Made by a program: the position numbers and the translations under genes. From an uncultured Clostridia bacterium (GTDB lineage: Bacteria; Bacillota; Clostridia; Christensenellales; Aristaeellaceae), in NCBI GenBank assembly GCA_934615145.1, contig CAKTTM010000005.1, forward strand, positions 1-18,955: a DNA stretch of 18,955 nucleotides. Direction: 5' to 3'. Below, piece by piece: positions 7,868 to 14,526 of the stretch (the first letter of the stretch is position 1; each line of letters begins with the position of its first letter). Under the pieces are notes generated by a model that saw only the letters and a program-made list of their open reading frames with translations, searched no databases and had not been told where the DNA came from.

Positions 7868-9043
7868 ATGATGCCACGCATGTTTGTCATGGTGGGCGAT
7901 GGCCCAGCCGGTTTTCACGCCGCCAAGGCGATCAGGGAAAGTGATGAGGCGGCAGACATCCTGATGATTACTCAGGAGGATATGCTGCCCTACAACAGGC
8001 CCATGCTGACCAAGGCCTTGGAGCAAAGCCTGCCTGAAAGCCGGCTGCTGATCAAAAACAAGGAATGGTACCAGCAAAGCAGGGTGGAGGTGGACACGGG
8101 CCTGCGCGTGACGCGCATCGACTGCGACAACCGACTGGTCTATCTGGACGATGGCTCGCAGGTCAGCTATGACAAGTTGATTTACGCCCTGGGCGCGCGC
8201 AACCACCGCCCGCCCATCGAAGGGGCCGAGCTGCCCCATGTGTTCAGCATACGCTCCATCGCAGACGCTGAGGCGCTGCGCCAGTCGCTGCCGGGCGTCA
8301 GGCGCGCTGTTATCATCGGCGGCGGTGTGCTGGGGCTGGAGGCGGCTTGGTCGCTGCATCGGGCACAGATCGATGTGCATATCGTGGAGTTCCTGCCCCG
8401 CCTGATGGCCAGGCAGCTGGATGAAATGGCCTCGATCAAACTACAGGCGCATATCGAGGGCTTTGGCATCGGGCTGCACTGCGGGGCCAGCACCCGGCGC
8501 ATCACGCAGGACAGCGTGGTGCTGGCCGACGGCACCAGCCTGCCTGCCGATCTGGTTATCATCTCTGCCGGCGTCAAGCCCAACGCGGAGCTGGCGCGCG
8601 ATGCCGGGCTGGCGGTGGACAGCGGCGTGCTGGTGAATGCCCGCCTGCAGACCAGCGACCCTGATATCTATGCCGCGGGCGACTGTGTGCAGATACCCGG
8701 CGTGCTCAGCGGCATCTGGGCCCAGGCCGTCCGCATGGGGGAGTGCGCCGGGCGCAACGCCGCGGGGGATGGGCAGGACTTTCAGGCCAAGACCTCGGCC
8801 ATGACGCTGCAGGCCTTTGATACCTCGGTGTTCGCCATCGGGGACAATGGCTATGAGCAGGGGCAGACATACGAAACCCTGCGGCTGGAGGGCGCGCAGG
8901 GCAAGATGGAGACGCTCTATTTCAAGGACGGACGCCTGGTGGGCGTGATCGTGCTGGGGGATTTGAAGCGCATTGGCTTCTACACCAAGGCGGTGGAGGA
9001 AGGCAGATCGGAGACCAGCCTGCGCCAGGAGTTGCAGGCCTAA
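7868..9043 (+). CDS. FAD/NAD(P)-dependent oxidoreductase, rubredoxin reductase-like
   Basis: This 391-residue flavoprotein of the pyridine nucleotide-disulfide oxidoreductase fold resembles NADH:rubredoxin/NirB-type reductases. It has an N-terminal FAD dinucleotide motif GDGPAG (10-15), the YNRPMLTKAL block typical of this subgroup (42-51), an NAD-binding motif GGGVLG (151-156) with Glu174 ending the second strand, which favours NADH over NADPH, and the FAD motif AAGDC (269-273). There is no CxxxxC redox disulfide, so it should pass electrons to a separate acceptor such as rubredoxin. No acceptor gene is adjacent. The C-terminal ~70 residues (from about 315) fit the small third domain. The ATG at 7868 sits 11 nt after AGGAGG, and 7871 is an equally possible start. 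A role in oxygen or peroxide defence is plausible but inferred. Confidence 0.88.
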   Translation: MMPRMFVMVGDGPAGFHAAKAIRESDEAADILMITQEDMLPYNRPMLTKALEQSLPESRLLIKNKEWYQQSRVEVDTGLRVTRIDCDNRLVYLDDGSQVSYDKLIYALGARNHRPPIEGAELPHVFSIRSIADAEALRQSLPGVRRAVIIGGGVLGLEAAWSLHRAQIDVHIVEFLPRLMARQLDEMASIKLQAHIEGFGIGLHCGASTRRITQDSVVLADGTSLPADLVIISAGVKPNAELARDAGLAVDSGVLVNARLQTSDPDIYAAGDCVQIPGVLSGIWAQAVRMGECAGRNAAGDGQDFQAKTSAMTLQAFDTSVFAIGDNGYEQGQTYETLRLEGAQGKMETLYFKDGRLVGVIVLGDLKRIGFYTKAVEEGRSETSLRQELQA

Positions 9044-9744
9044 AAGTCCTTGCCCTCATACTGCCGGCAGATGGTGTACTTGGATATCGCGCTGCGGCTG
9101 GCCCAGCCGGCAGCAGCGCTGAGCAGCTGCGCGATGTGGGTGGGCAGTACCCGGTTGTACTTGACTTCCAGGATGATCTGCTCTGGGTCAGGCAGCGGGG
9201 GAAAGACGGGCAGCCCCTTGTTGAAGATGTCCGTTTGGCCAAGACCGCTGCGCAGCTGCTTGTCAAAGGTGATGCGCACCTGCTCGGCCGGGTGCAGGTA
9301 GGCCTCGCGGACATAGTCAACGAGCACCACCGGGCGCAGTAGCTTCAATCGCATCTCGCGAAACACATCGCGCAGCAGGCCAGACTCGGTGTTCTCCAGG
9401 CCGCTGGGATCGCAGGCGATCAGCTGCTCGCACAGGTCACGGCTGATGCGCGCTGAGCGCTTGGAGATATAGTTGTTGATCTTGGCCTTGCACTCCATGT
9501 TGATGACCTTGTCAGAGCAGTTATATATGCGAATCCTGTACTTCTCGCGGTCGGCCGTGCCGGCAACCTTGTCCATCAGCGCGGTATCAAAGACATTGTC
9601 AAAATACAGCGAGCGGATGTGATACTCGTTGTTCTCATCGGCGTGCTTGTCCGGCGCCAGGGTGCTGGCCAACAGTCGGCTCAAAACCTGGTACTGGCTT
9701 TGCGATATATAGTATTTCAGTTCATGGCGTACTGGCGGCGGCAT
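9040..9744 (-). CDS. VTC-domain protein (polyphosphate polymerase-like)
   Basis: This 234-residue protein has the VTC tunnel fold, related to the catalytic domain of the eukaryotic polyphosphate polymerase Vtc4. Conserved basic and acidic strand residues are visible: RHELKYY (6-12), IRSLYFDN (43-50), KYRIRIYN (68-75, Arg70 and Arg72), ECKAK (84-88), LVDYVREAY (141-149), RITFD (157-161), LEVKYN (192-197) and a C-terminal SKYTICR (221-227). These line the phosphate tunnel in the family. It starts 3 nt after the stop of the DUF4956 gene, its usual partner. Its stop overlaps the stop of the convergent oxidoreductase by 4 nt. Bacterial members of this pair have no settled function; polyphosphate synthesis is a family-based inference. 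Confidence 0.85.
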   Translation of the reverse strand: MPPPVRHELKYYISQSQYQVLSRLLASTLAPDKHADENNEYHIRSLYFDNVFDTALMDKVAGTADREKYRIRIYNCSDKVINMECKAKINNYISKRSARISRDLCEQLIACDPSGLENTESGLLRDVFREMRLKLLRPVVLVDYVREAYLHPAEQVRITFDKQLRSGLGQTDIFNKGLPVFPPLPDPEQIILEVKYNRVLPTHIAQLLSAAAGWASRSAISKYTICRQYEGKDF

Positions 9745-9747
9745 GCG

Positions 9748-10461
9748 TCAGACAGCGGCCTCAGACTGTATGGACACCAACGTGGCATCGTGCACCCCCT
9801 GGATGTCCAGCATGTGGCTGACAATGTCGGTGCGCTGGTGCAGCCTCAGATCCACCGTCATTTCGGCACCCGCGCGGGTGATGGTTTTGCTGCGCACGCG
9901 ATAGCTGCGCACCCCGCGATGCAGTTCGGCATCGATCTCCTGCTCGGCAGAGGGGTCATAGTGCAGCACCAGCAGATAATTCTCATTCTGGCGCAAGCGA
10001 ATAAAGGACAACGCGATCATGATCACAGAGATGCCCAGCACCACCACCATGGCGGCTATGTAACTGCCTGAGCCTATCAGGATGCCCATGGTGATCGACC
10101 AGAACATAAAGGCGGTGTCGATGGGATCCTTGACCGCCGTGCGGAAGCGCACGATGGACAGCGCGCCCACCATGCCCATGGACAGCGCCACGTTGGAGCC
10201 GATCGCCATGACCACCGGCGCCGTGACGAGCGTCAGCAAAATGAGCGTGGTGGAAAAGGAGGGGTTGTACAACACCCCGCGATAGGTGCGCTTGTACACC
10301 AGGGACACGATGACGCTGGCAATCAGTGAAAACAGCAGCACCAGCGCGATGTTCTGCGGCGTAAAATTAGCAAACTGATTGGCCCACCAATCGCTGGCGA
10401 CGATATCGCTCTTGCTGGTCAGGGGCTGGGCGACGGTTGCCAACAGGTCATTACTGGTCAT
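9748..10461 (-). CDS. DUF4956 domain-containing membrane protein
   Basis: This 237-residue integral membrane protein carries the DUF4956 signature GMVGALSIVRFRTAVKDP (96-113), flanked by hydrophobic segments at about 38-56, 73-92 and 118-154. A soluble C-terminal part (about 158-237) has a ferredoxin-like regulatory-domain pattern of alternating strands and helices. DUF4956 genes are habitually paired with VTC-domain genes, as here, which suggests a membrane partner for polymer synthesis or export; this is inference. The start at 10461 has GGAGGAG just upstream. The spore-coat-like CotH gene that often joins this pair is not adjacent. Confidence 0.88.
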   Translation of the reverse strand: MTSNDLLATVAQPLTSKSDIVASDWWANQFANFTPQNIALVLLFSLIASVIVSLVYKRTYRGVLYNPSFSTTLILLTLVTAPVVMAIGSNVALSMGMVGALSIVRFRTAVKDPIDTAFMFWSITMGILIGSGSYIAAMVVVLGISVIMIALSFIRLRQNENYLLVLHYDPSAEQEIDAELHRGVRSYRVRSKTITRAGAEMTVDLRLHQRTDIVSHMLDIQGVHDATLVSIQSEAAV

Positions 10462-10496
10462 AGGCTCCTCCGATCCATGTGCTCAATCCTCAAGAT

Positions 10497-10524
10497 ATGA
10501 TACCACAACACACCGTAAAGGCAA
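10497..10524 (-). promoter_or_regulatory. Promoter candidate for the DUF4956/VTC pair
   Basis: On the minus strand, -35 TTGCCT (10519-10524), a 16-nt spacer and -10 TATCAT (10497-10502) lie 36 bp upstream of the start codon. No equally good plus-strand promoter for thioredoxin is visible; the best -10 there is TATATT at 10606-10611 with a poor -35. Confidence 0.45.
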
Positions 10525-10652
10525 GGGTTTCTTCATTATCCTGTAACAATTTGTGCCGGTCAGCCGCAAAGTATGCGGCCACGATTATGCCGCCGCCTGC
10601 TTGGGTATATTCTGAAAGAACTTAGTGTTCAACACAGAAAGGCGGAACGAAA

Positions 10653-10961
10653 ATGTCAGTTGTCACGATCACCCAGCAAAACTTTGAGCAGGAGGTGCTC
10701 AAGTCCGACAAGCCCGTCCTGGTGGACTTCTGGGCAGAGTGGTGCGGCCCCTGCCGCATGGTCTCCCCAATCGTCGATGAGATTGGCGCGGAAACCCCCA
10801 CCATCAAAGTTGGCAAGGTCAACGTGGACGAGCAGCAGGCTCTGGCAATGCAATATGGCGTGCGCAGCATCCCCACACTGATTGTTTTTAAGGATGGCAA
10901 GATATTCAAGACCGCGGTTGGCGCGCGGCCCAAGGCTGCCATCCTGCAGATGCTGGAGTAG
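10653..10961 (+). CDS. trxA: Thioredoxin
   Basis: This 102-residue single-domain thioredoxin carries the redox motif WCGPC (Cys31 and Cys34), the buried acid region VDFWAEW, and the cis-proline at residue 74 (RSIPTL). It reduces cytosolic protein disulfides using thioredoxin reductase, which is not encoded in this window. The neighbouring rubredoxin-reductase-like flavoprotein is not that enzyme because it lacks the CxxC disulfide. The start ATG follows AAAGGCGG by a normal distance. It is monocistronic, closed by a strong hairpin at 10998-11046. Confidence 0.97.
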   Translation: MSVVTITQQNFEQEVLKSDKPVLVDFWAEWCGPCRMVSPIVDEIGAETPTIKVGKVNVDEQQALAMQYGVRSIPTLIVFKDGKIFKTAVGARPKAAILQMLE

Positions 10962-10997
10962 GCGACCGCCTCTGCGGCGCCCATAGCCCGAGCCAAT

Positions 10998-11046
10998 AAG
11001 CCGCGCCCCCATGCCTGTTTTGAACAGGTAAGGGGGCGCGGCTTTT
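10998..11046 (+). terminator. Strong intrinsic terminator after thioredoxin
   Basis: A 13-bp perfect outer stem (10998-11010 with 11032-11044, AAGCCGCGCCCCC) encloses an inner 6-bp stem (CCTGTT / AACAGG, 11014-11019 and 11023-11028), with TTTTAT at its 3' edge. It sits between convergent trxA and the ROK gene and probably also stops minus-strand transcription, although the U-run there is poorer. Confidence 0.85.
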
Positions 11047-11066
11047 ATGGTATCGGTATGAGCGGT

Positions 11067-12449
11067 TTACCTGATCACCGGCAGGCTGGCCGCGGCCACG
11101 CTTTGGCCGACGCGGCGGCTGGCTTCGTCGGGGATGTTGAGGCTGATTTTCCGGGCCAGCTCCGGGAACTCCTGATCCAGCACTTCCTGCGCCTTGTCCA
11201 GCAGCAGCGCGCCGCCCTCGCCGCTGGTGACGCGGCCCATGATCAGCACATGCTCAATATCGTAGAACAGCGCATAGTAGGCGATGGCGTGGCCAAAGTT
11301 GACACCGATGGTCTGGTAGATTTCCTTGGCGCGGGGGTTGCCGCTTTCCATCTCCTGCTGGACCACTTTGAGTTTCTCCGCGGGGGAGAGGGCTTCGTCC
11401 AGATGGATGCCGGCGCTGGGCGCCAGTTTGATCACGCCATCCTGGCTGAAGTACTTGACGCCGCAGCCATAGTCGCCCGACCATTCATCCACCATGGCCT
11501 GGGGGTTCAGGTCGACAGGGACGAAGGCCAATTCGTTGAGCCAGCCCATGATGTGCATGTCCTTGTCCACATAGCCGCCGGCCTCGCTGGTGCCCATGGC
11601 CACACCCAGGACATTGCCGGCGTTCAGATTCATGGCGCCGGCCAGCGCGGTGACATCGCCGTCATTGGCCACCTCCAGCGGCACATCGCCTATCTCTTTG
11701 GCGATGTTGATGTACATGTCCTTGACCATGCGGTTGAAGTCATCCTGCTCCACCTTGAGGAAAAGTGAGGCCACCATGATGCGGTTGTCGATATAGACCC
11801 CGGCGGAGCTGACGCCAATGGCGTCCACGCGTGGCATATGGCTGGCGGCTGCCTTCATGGCCGACAGGATGCCATCGTAGTGATACTGGGGATCCGCCGT
11901 GATCTTGGGATGCCAGACCACCTCTTCGGAGAAGACGGCCTCGCCATCGATGACGGCGGAGACCTTGCGGTCGCTGCCGCCGGCGTCAAAGCCGATGCGG
12001 CAGCCATCCAGGTGGCGGCCAACGGCGCTTGCGCCCTCGACGGCGGCTGCGATCTGTGCAGGGTCCTCGTAATAGGCCACCTCAAAGGGCCGCTCATAGA
12101 CGCCGGACATGAAACCCTCGTCAAACTGACGCGCCCCACCCTGGCGGTAGTCGGCCTTCAGGCGCTCATACAGCGCCTTTGAGCCGGACAGCTTGATCTT
12201 GTAGCCGCCCCGCATCCACAGCAGAGACTTGACAATGCGCTCCAGCAGATGCACGGTGCGCTCAGTCTGCTGACCATCCGGGAAGATCTGCATCTCCCAG
12301 GGGGAGGAGAAGCCGCCATTGCGCTCGATGGCGCAGACAAAGCGCACTGAGTCGCCTGCCGCCTTGACATCCTCCTGATACTGGCGCACTGCCAGCGACA
12401 GTGGTTTGAAGCCGGGATCCAGCGGTGCTTTTACCTTCAGATTGGTCAT
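11067..12449 (-). CDS. ROK-like sugar kinase family protein, atypical
   Basis: This 460-residue protein has an ASKHA/ROK sugar-kinase core starting about residue 150: phosphate motif FDAGGSDRKVSAV (154-166), the putative catalytic Asp in NDGD (262-265), a second glycine motif GVAMGTSEAGG (282-292) and a late GRVTSGEGG (405-413). Two things depart from typical ROK kinases (about 300 residues). There is a ~150-residue N-terminal extension of unknown fold, and the canonical zinc motif (CxCGxxGCxE) is not seen; instead there is a DEWSGDYGCG segment (321-330). It lies 16 nt downstream of nagA with GAGGAGG before its ATG, so a role in amino-sugar phosphorylation is likely. The substrate is unproven. 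Confidence 0.75.
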   Translation of the reverse strand: MTNLKVKAPLDPGFKPLSLAVRQYQEDVKAAGDSVRFVCAIERNGGFSSPWEMQIFPDGQQTERTVHLLERIVKSLLWMRGGYKIKLSGSKALYERLKADYRQGGARQFDEGFMSGVYERPFEVAYYEDPAQIAAAVEGASAVGRHLDGCRIGFDAGGSDRKVSAVIDGEAVFSEEVVWHPKITADPQYHYDGILSAMKAAASHMPRVDAIGVSSAGVYIDNRIMVASLFLKVEQDDFNRMVKDMYINIAKEIGDVPLEVANDGDVTALAGAMNLNAGNVLGVAMGTSEAGGYVDKDMHIMGWLNELAFVPVDLNPQAMVDEWSGDYGCGVKYFSQDGVIKLAPSAGIHLDEALSPAEKLKVVQQEMESGNPRAKEIYQTIGVNFGHAIAYYALFYDIEHVLIMGRVTSGEGGALLLDKAQEVLDQEFPELARKISLNIPDEASRRVGQSVAAASLPVIR

Positions 12450-12465
12450 GGCGATATCCTCCTCG

Positions 12466-13611
12466 TTATTTGGAATACTTCATCTGGCCGCCCACAAAGG
12501 CAGCGGTCACCTGGCAGCGCTCGTCCATCAGGATGATGTCGGCGTCCTTGCCCACTTTGAGCGAGCCCTTTTGCGCGTCCACACCGATGGCCGCCGCGGC
12601 ATTGAGCGAGGCGGCATGTACGGCGTCGCGCATCGATATGCCGGCGTGCGTCTTCAAGTTGTAAACGGCGTCATTGAGCTTGAGCACGCTGCCGGCGATG
12701 GTGCCATCGGCCAGGCGGCATTCGATGCCCTTGACGAAGATGGGCTGGCCGCCCAGTGTGTACTCGCCATCCGGTAGTCCGCCCGCGCGGGTGCAGTCGG
12801 TCACCAGCACCAGCTTGTCCTGCTTGGCCGTCACCATCAGCGCGTAGATGCCCGGATGCACGTGGAAGGTGTCGGCGATCAGCTCCACCGACACATCGGC
12901 TGTCAGCGCCGCGCCCACCACGCCGGGCTGGCGGTGCACCAGCCCCGTCATGGCATTGAAGGTGTGGGTGATGTGCGAGGCGCCGGCTTCGATAGCGGCC
13001 ATCGCCTCCTCAAAGGTGGCGGTGGTGTGGCCGATGGAGACCACGATGGCGCTCTTGCCGGTCAGCTCCCGGATAAAGTCGATGCCGCCGGGCATCTCGG
13101 GCGCCATGGTGATGATCCTGACCACATCCTGATGCGGCAGCACGCGCTGGGCATCCGGCGGGATGATATGATCGGCAGCTTGCGCGCCCTTGCGCTCCGG
13201 ATTGATGAAGGGCCCTTCGGCATGCACGCCCAGTATCTGTGCGCCGTCAAATTGCGCCTCAGCGCTCTTTGGCATCAGGCCGCGCACCACCTCAAAGGCG
13301 GTCTCGATCTCGGGCCAGCTGACGGTCATGGTGGTGGGTAGAAAGCTGGTCACGCCGTTTGCCAGCACGCCCTTGGCCATCCTGAGCACCCCTGCCTCAC
13401 TGCCGTCAGAGGCGTCCTCGCCCAGGTAGCCATGGATATGCAAATCAACCAATCCTGGTGCTACATACTGCCCTTTGGCATCGATCAGCTCGGCCTCGCC
13501 CACCTGATCCATGGGCACAATGCCTCGCACCTTGCTGTCAAACAAGAGGGCCATGCCCTGATATTCCTTATCCTCCGCCAGGATGATGCCCCCAACGATT
13601 GCCTTCATCAT
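12466..13611 (-). CDS. nagA: N-acetylglucosamine-6-phosphate deacetylase
   Basis: This amidohydrolase-fold enzyme (EC 3.5.1.25) converts GlcNAc-6-phosphate to glucosamine-6-phosphate plus acetate. The 381-residue length is normal. Metal and catalytic positions are visible: His58 and His60 (DLHIHG), Glu132 (HAEGPF), His195 (SIGHT), His216 (THTFNAM), His250 (DTFHVHPG) and catalytic Asp272 (VTDCTRAGGLPDG, where the usual TDAM is TDCT). The C-terminal ASLNAAAAIGV and KVGKDADI blocks are typical. Two adjacent ATGs (13611 and 13608) both follow GGAGGTGA. It is the first gene of a two-gene operon with the ROK-like kinase. nagB and a transporter are not in the window. Confidence 0.95.
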   Translation of the reverse strand: MMKAIVGGIILAEDKEYQGMALLFDSKVRGIVPMDQVGEAELIDAKGQYVAPGLVDLHIHGYLGEDASDGSEAGVLRMAKGVLANGVTSFLPTTMTVSWPEIETAFEVVRGLMPKSAEAQFDGAQILGVHAEGPFINPERKGAQAADHIIPPDAQRVLPHQDVVRIITMAPEMPGGIDFIRELTGKSAIVVSIGHTTATFEEAMAAIEAGASHITHTFNAMTGLVHRQPGVVGAALTADVSVELIADTFHVHPGIYALMVTAKQDKLVLVTDCTRAGGLPDGEYTLGGQPIFVKGIECRLADGTIAGSVLKLNDAVYNLKTHAGISMRDAVHAASLNAAAAIGVDAQKGSLKVGKDADIILMDERCQVTAAFVGGQMKYSK

Positions 13612-13660
13612 GTGTCACCTCCGAAACTGCGCACGGGTACTCAGAACCTGTGCCGATAGC

Positions 13661-13689
13661 ATTATACCCGCGAAAGCATCCCACTTCAA
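13661..13689 (-). promoter_or_regulatory. Promoter of nagA operon
   Basis: On the minus strand, -35 TTGAAG (13684-13689), a 17-nt spacer and a consensus -10 TATAAT (13661-13666) lie about 50 bp upstream of nagA. An imperfect inverted repeat, CATTTGT-N3-ACAAAATG (13691-13708), abuts the -35 and may be a regulator site. Confidence 0.75.
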
Positions 13690-13738
13690 CCATTTGTAGG
13701 ACAAAATGTGGCAGGTGTTATTCGCGTTTAGTCATGAA

Positions 13739-13758
13739 TTTGTGTTTGTAAACACAAA
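13739..13758. promoter_or_regulatory. Operator-like palindrome between nagA and the PII/DUF1538 operon
   Basis: A perfect inverted repeat with 9-bp arms, TTTGTGTTT-GT-AAACACAAA, covers the -35 of the plus-strand promoter at 13746-13775. Its size and position fit a dimeric repressor site. The regulator is not identifiable in the window. Confidence 0.65.
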
Positions 13759-13775
13759 GTCTGCTGTGCTATACT
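13746..13775 (+). promoter_or_regulatory. Promoter of the PII-like/DUF1538 operon
   Basis: -35 TTGTAA (13746-13751), an 18-nt spacer and an extended -10, TGC-TATACT (-10 at 13770-13775), lie about 89 bp before the first gene. The leader of ~80 nt shows no riboswitch I recognise. Confidence 0.65.
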
Positions 13776-13863
13776 GGGGCAAACTTGGGTTAGCCGATAG
13801 GGTCAAGGCCTTGCGGGTCACGGGCAATCAGGCGCTAAGTATCTGTTTGACAGAGGTGATGGC

Positions 13864-14526
13864 ATGACAGGTGACTCTATATTCTTCGCGATTGTTGACC
13901 GGGGCAAGGCCAATGCCCTCTTGCATAAGGCGCAGCAGACAGGTGCCACTGGCGGCACCATCTTCCTGGGCGAGGGCACGGTGCCCTCCAGGCTTTTTGA
14001 CCTGCTGGGCATCAATGAGACCCATAAGGAAGTGCTGATGATGGCGGTGCCCAATGATCTGGGCGACCGCATGTACGCCATGCTGCGGCAGGAGTTCAAG
14101 CTGCACAAGCGCTTCAAGGGCATCGCCTTTTCGGTGCCCTACCTGCGCTGGACGCCTGAGGGCGAACAGGCGGGCCTCAGCCTGCCGCGCCCGGAGGATC
14201 CGCCCTATCTGTGCCTGTTTACCGTGCTTGATAAGGGCAAGGGTCAGGACTGCATGGTCATCGCGCGCGAGGCCGGGGCCCGCGGTGGCACCATCATCCA
14301 TGCCAGGGGCGCCGGCGTGCCGCAGAACTTTTACTTCCCTCTGATCATCGAGCCTCAAAAGGACATCGTCATGATCGTGGCGGCCAGGGAGACCGCGCAG
14401 GCGGTGCGCCATGCGATCTATGAGCGGATGGGGCTGGGGCAAAGGGGCGCTGGCATCATCTTTGGCCTGCCGGTGCTCAGCACCATCGGCCTGTACGAGG
14501 AGCGCAGGCAGGAGGTGCAGGCGTGA
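13864..14526 (+). CDS. Tandem two-domain PII-like (GlnB-superfamily) protein
   Basis: This 220-residue soluble protein is made of two PII-like ferredoxin-fold domains, about 5-95 and 115-212. Each carries the glycine block that follows helix 1 in PII folds: TGATGGTIFLGEGT (26-39) and AGARGGTIIHARGAG (137-151). Each also ends in a strand rich in Ile and Phe (GIAFSVP at 86-92; GIIFGLP at 197-203). Canonical GlnB is a single ~112-residue domain, and the uridylylated T-loop tyrosine motif is not seen. The ATG at 13864 follows GAGGTGAT. The next gene starts by a GTGA overlap, and its product ends in a third PII-like domain. PII proteins read nucleotides or metabolites and gate transporters or enzymes, so I infer a sensor for the adjacent DUF1538 membrane protein. 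Confidence 0.8.
   Translation: MTGDSIFFAIVDRGKANALLHKAQQTGATGGTIFLGEGTVPSRLFDLLGINETHKEVLMMAVPNDLGDRMYAMLRQEFKLHKRFKGIAFSVPYLRWTPEGEQAGLSLPRPEDPPYLCLFTVLDKGKGQDCMVIAREAGARGGTIIHARGAGVPQNFYFPLIIEPQKDIVMIVAARETAQAVRHAIYERMGLGQRGAGIIFGLPVLSTIGLYEERRQEVQA

Noticed and set aside
11058..11768. 236-codon plus-strand frame opposite the ROK gene
   Set aside because: Shadow frame overlapping a gene with clear kinase motifs; it begins right after a terminator without a promoter.
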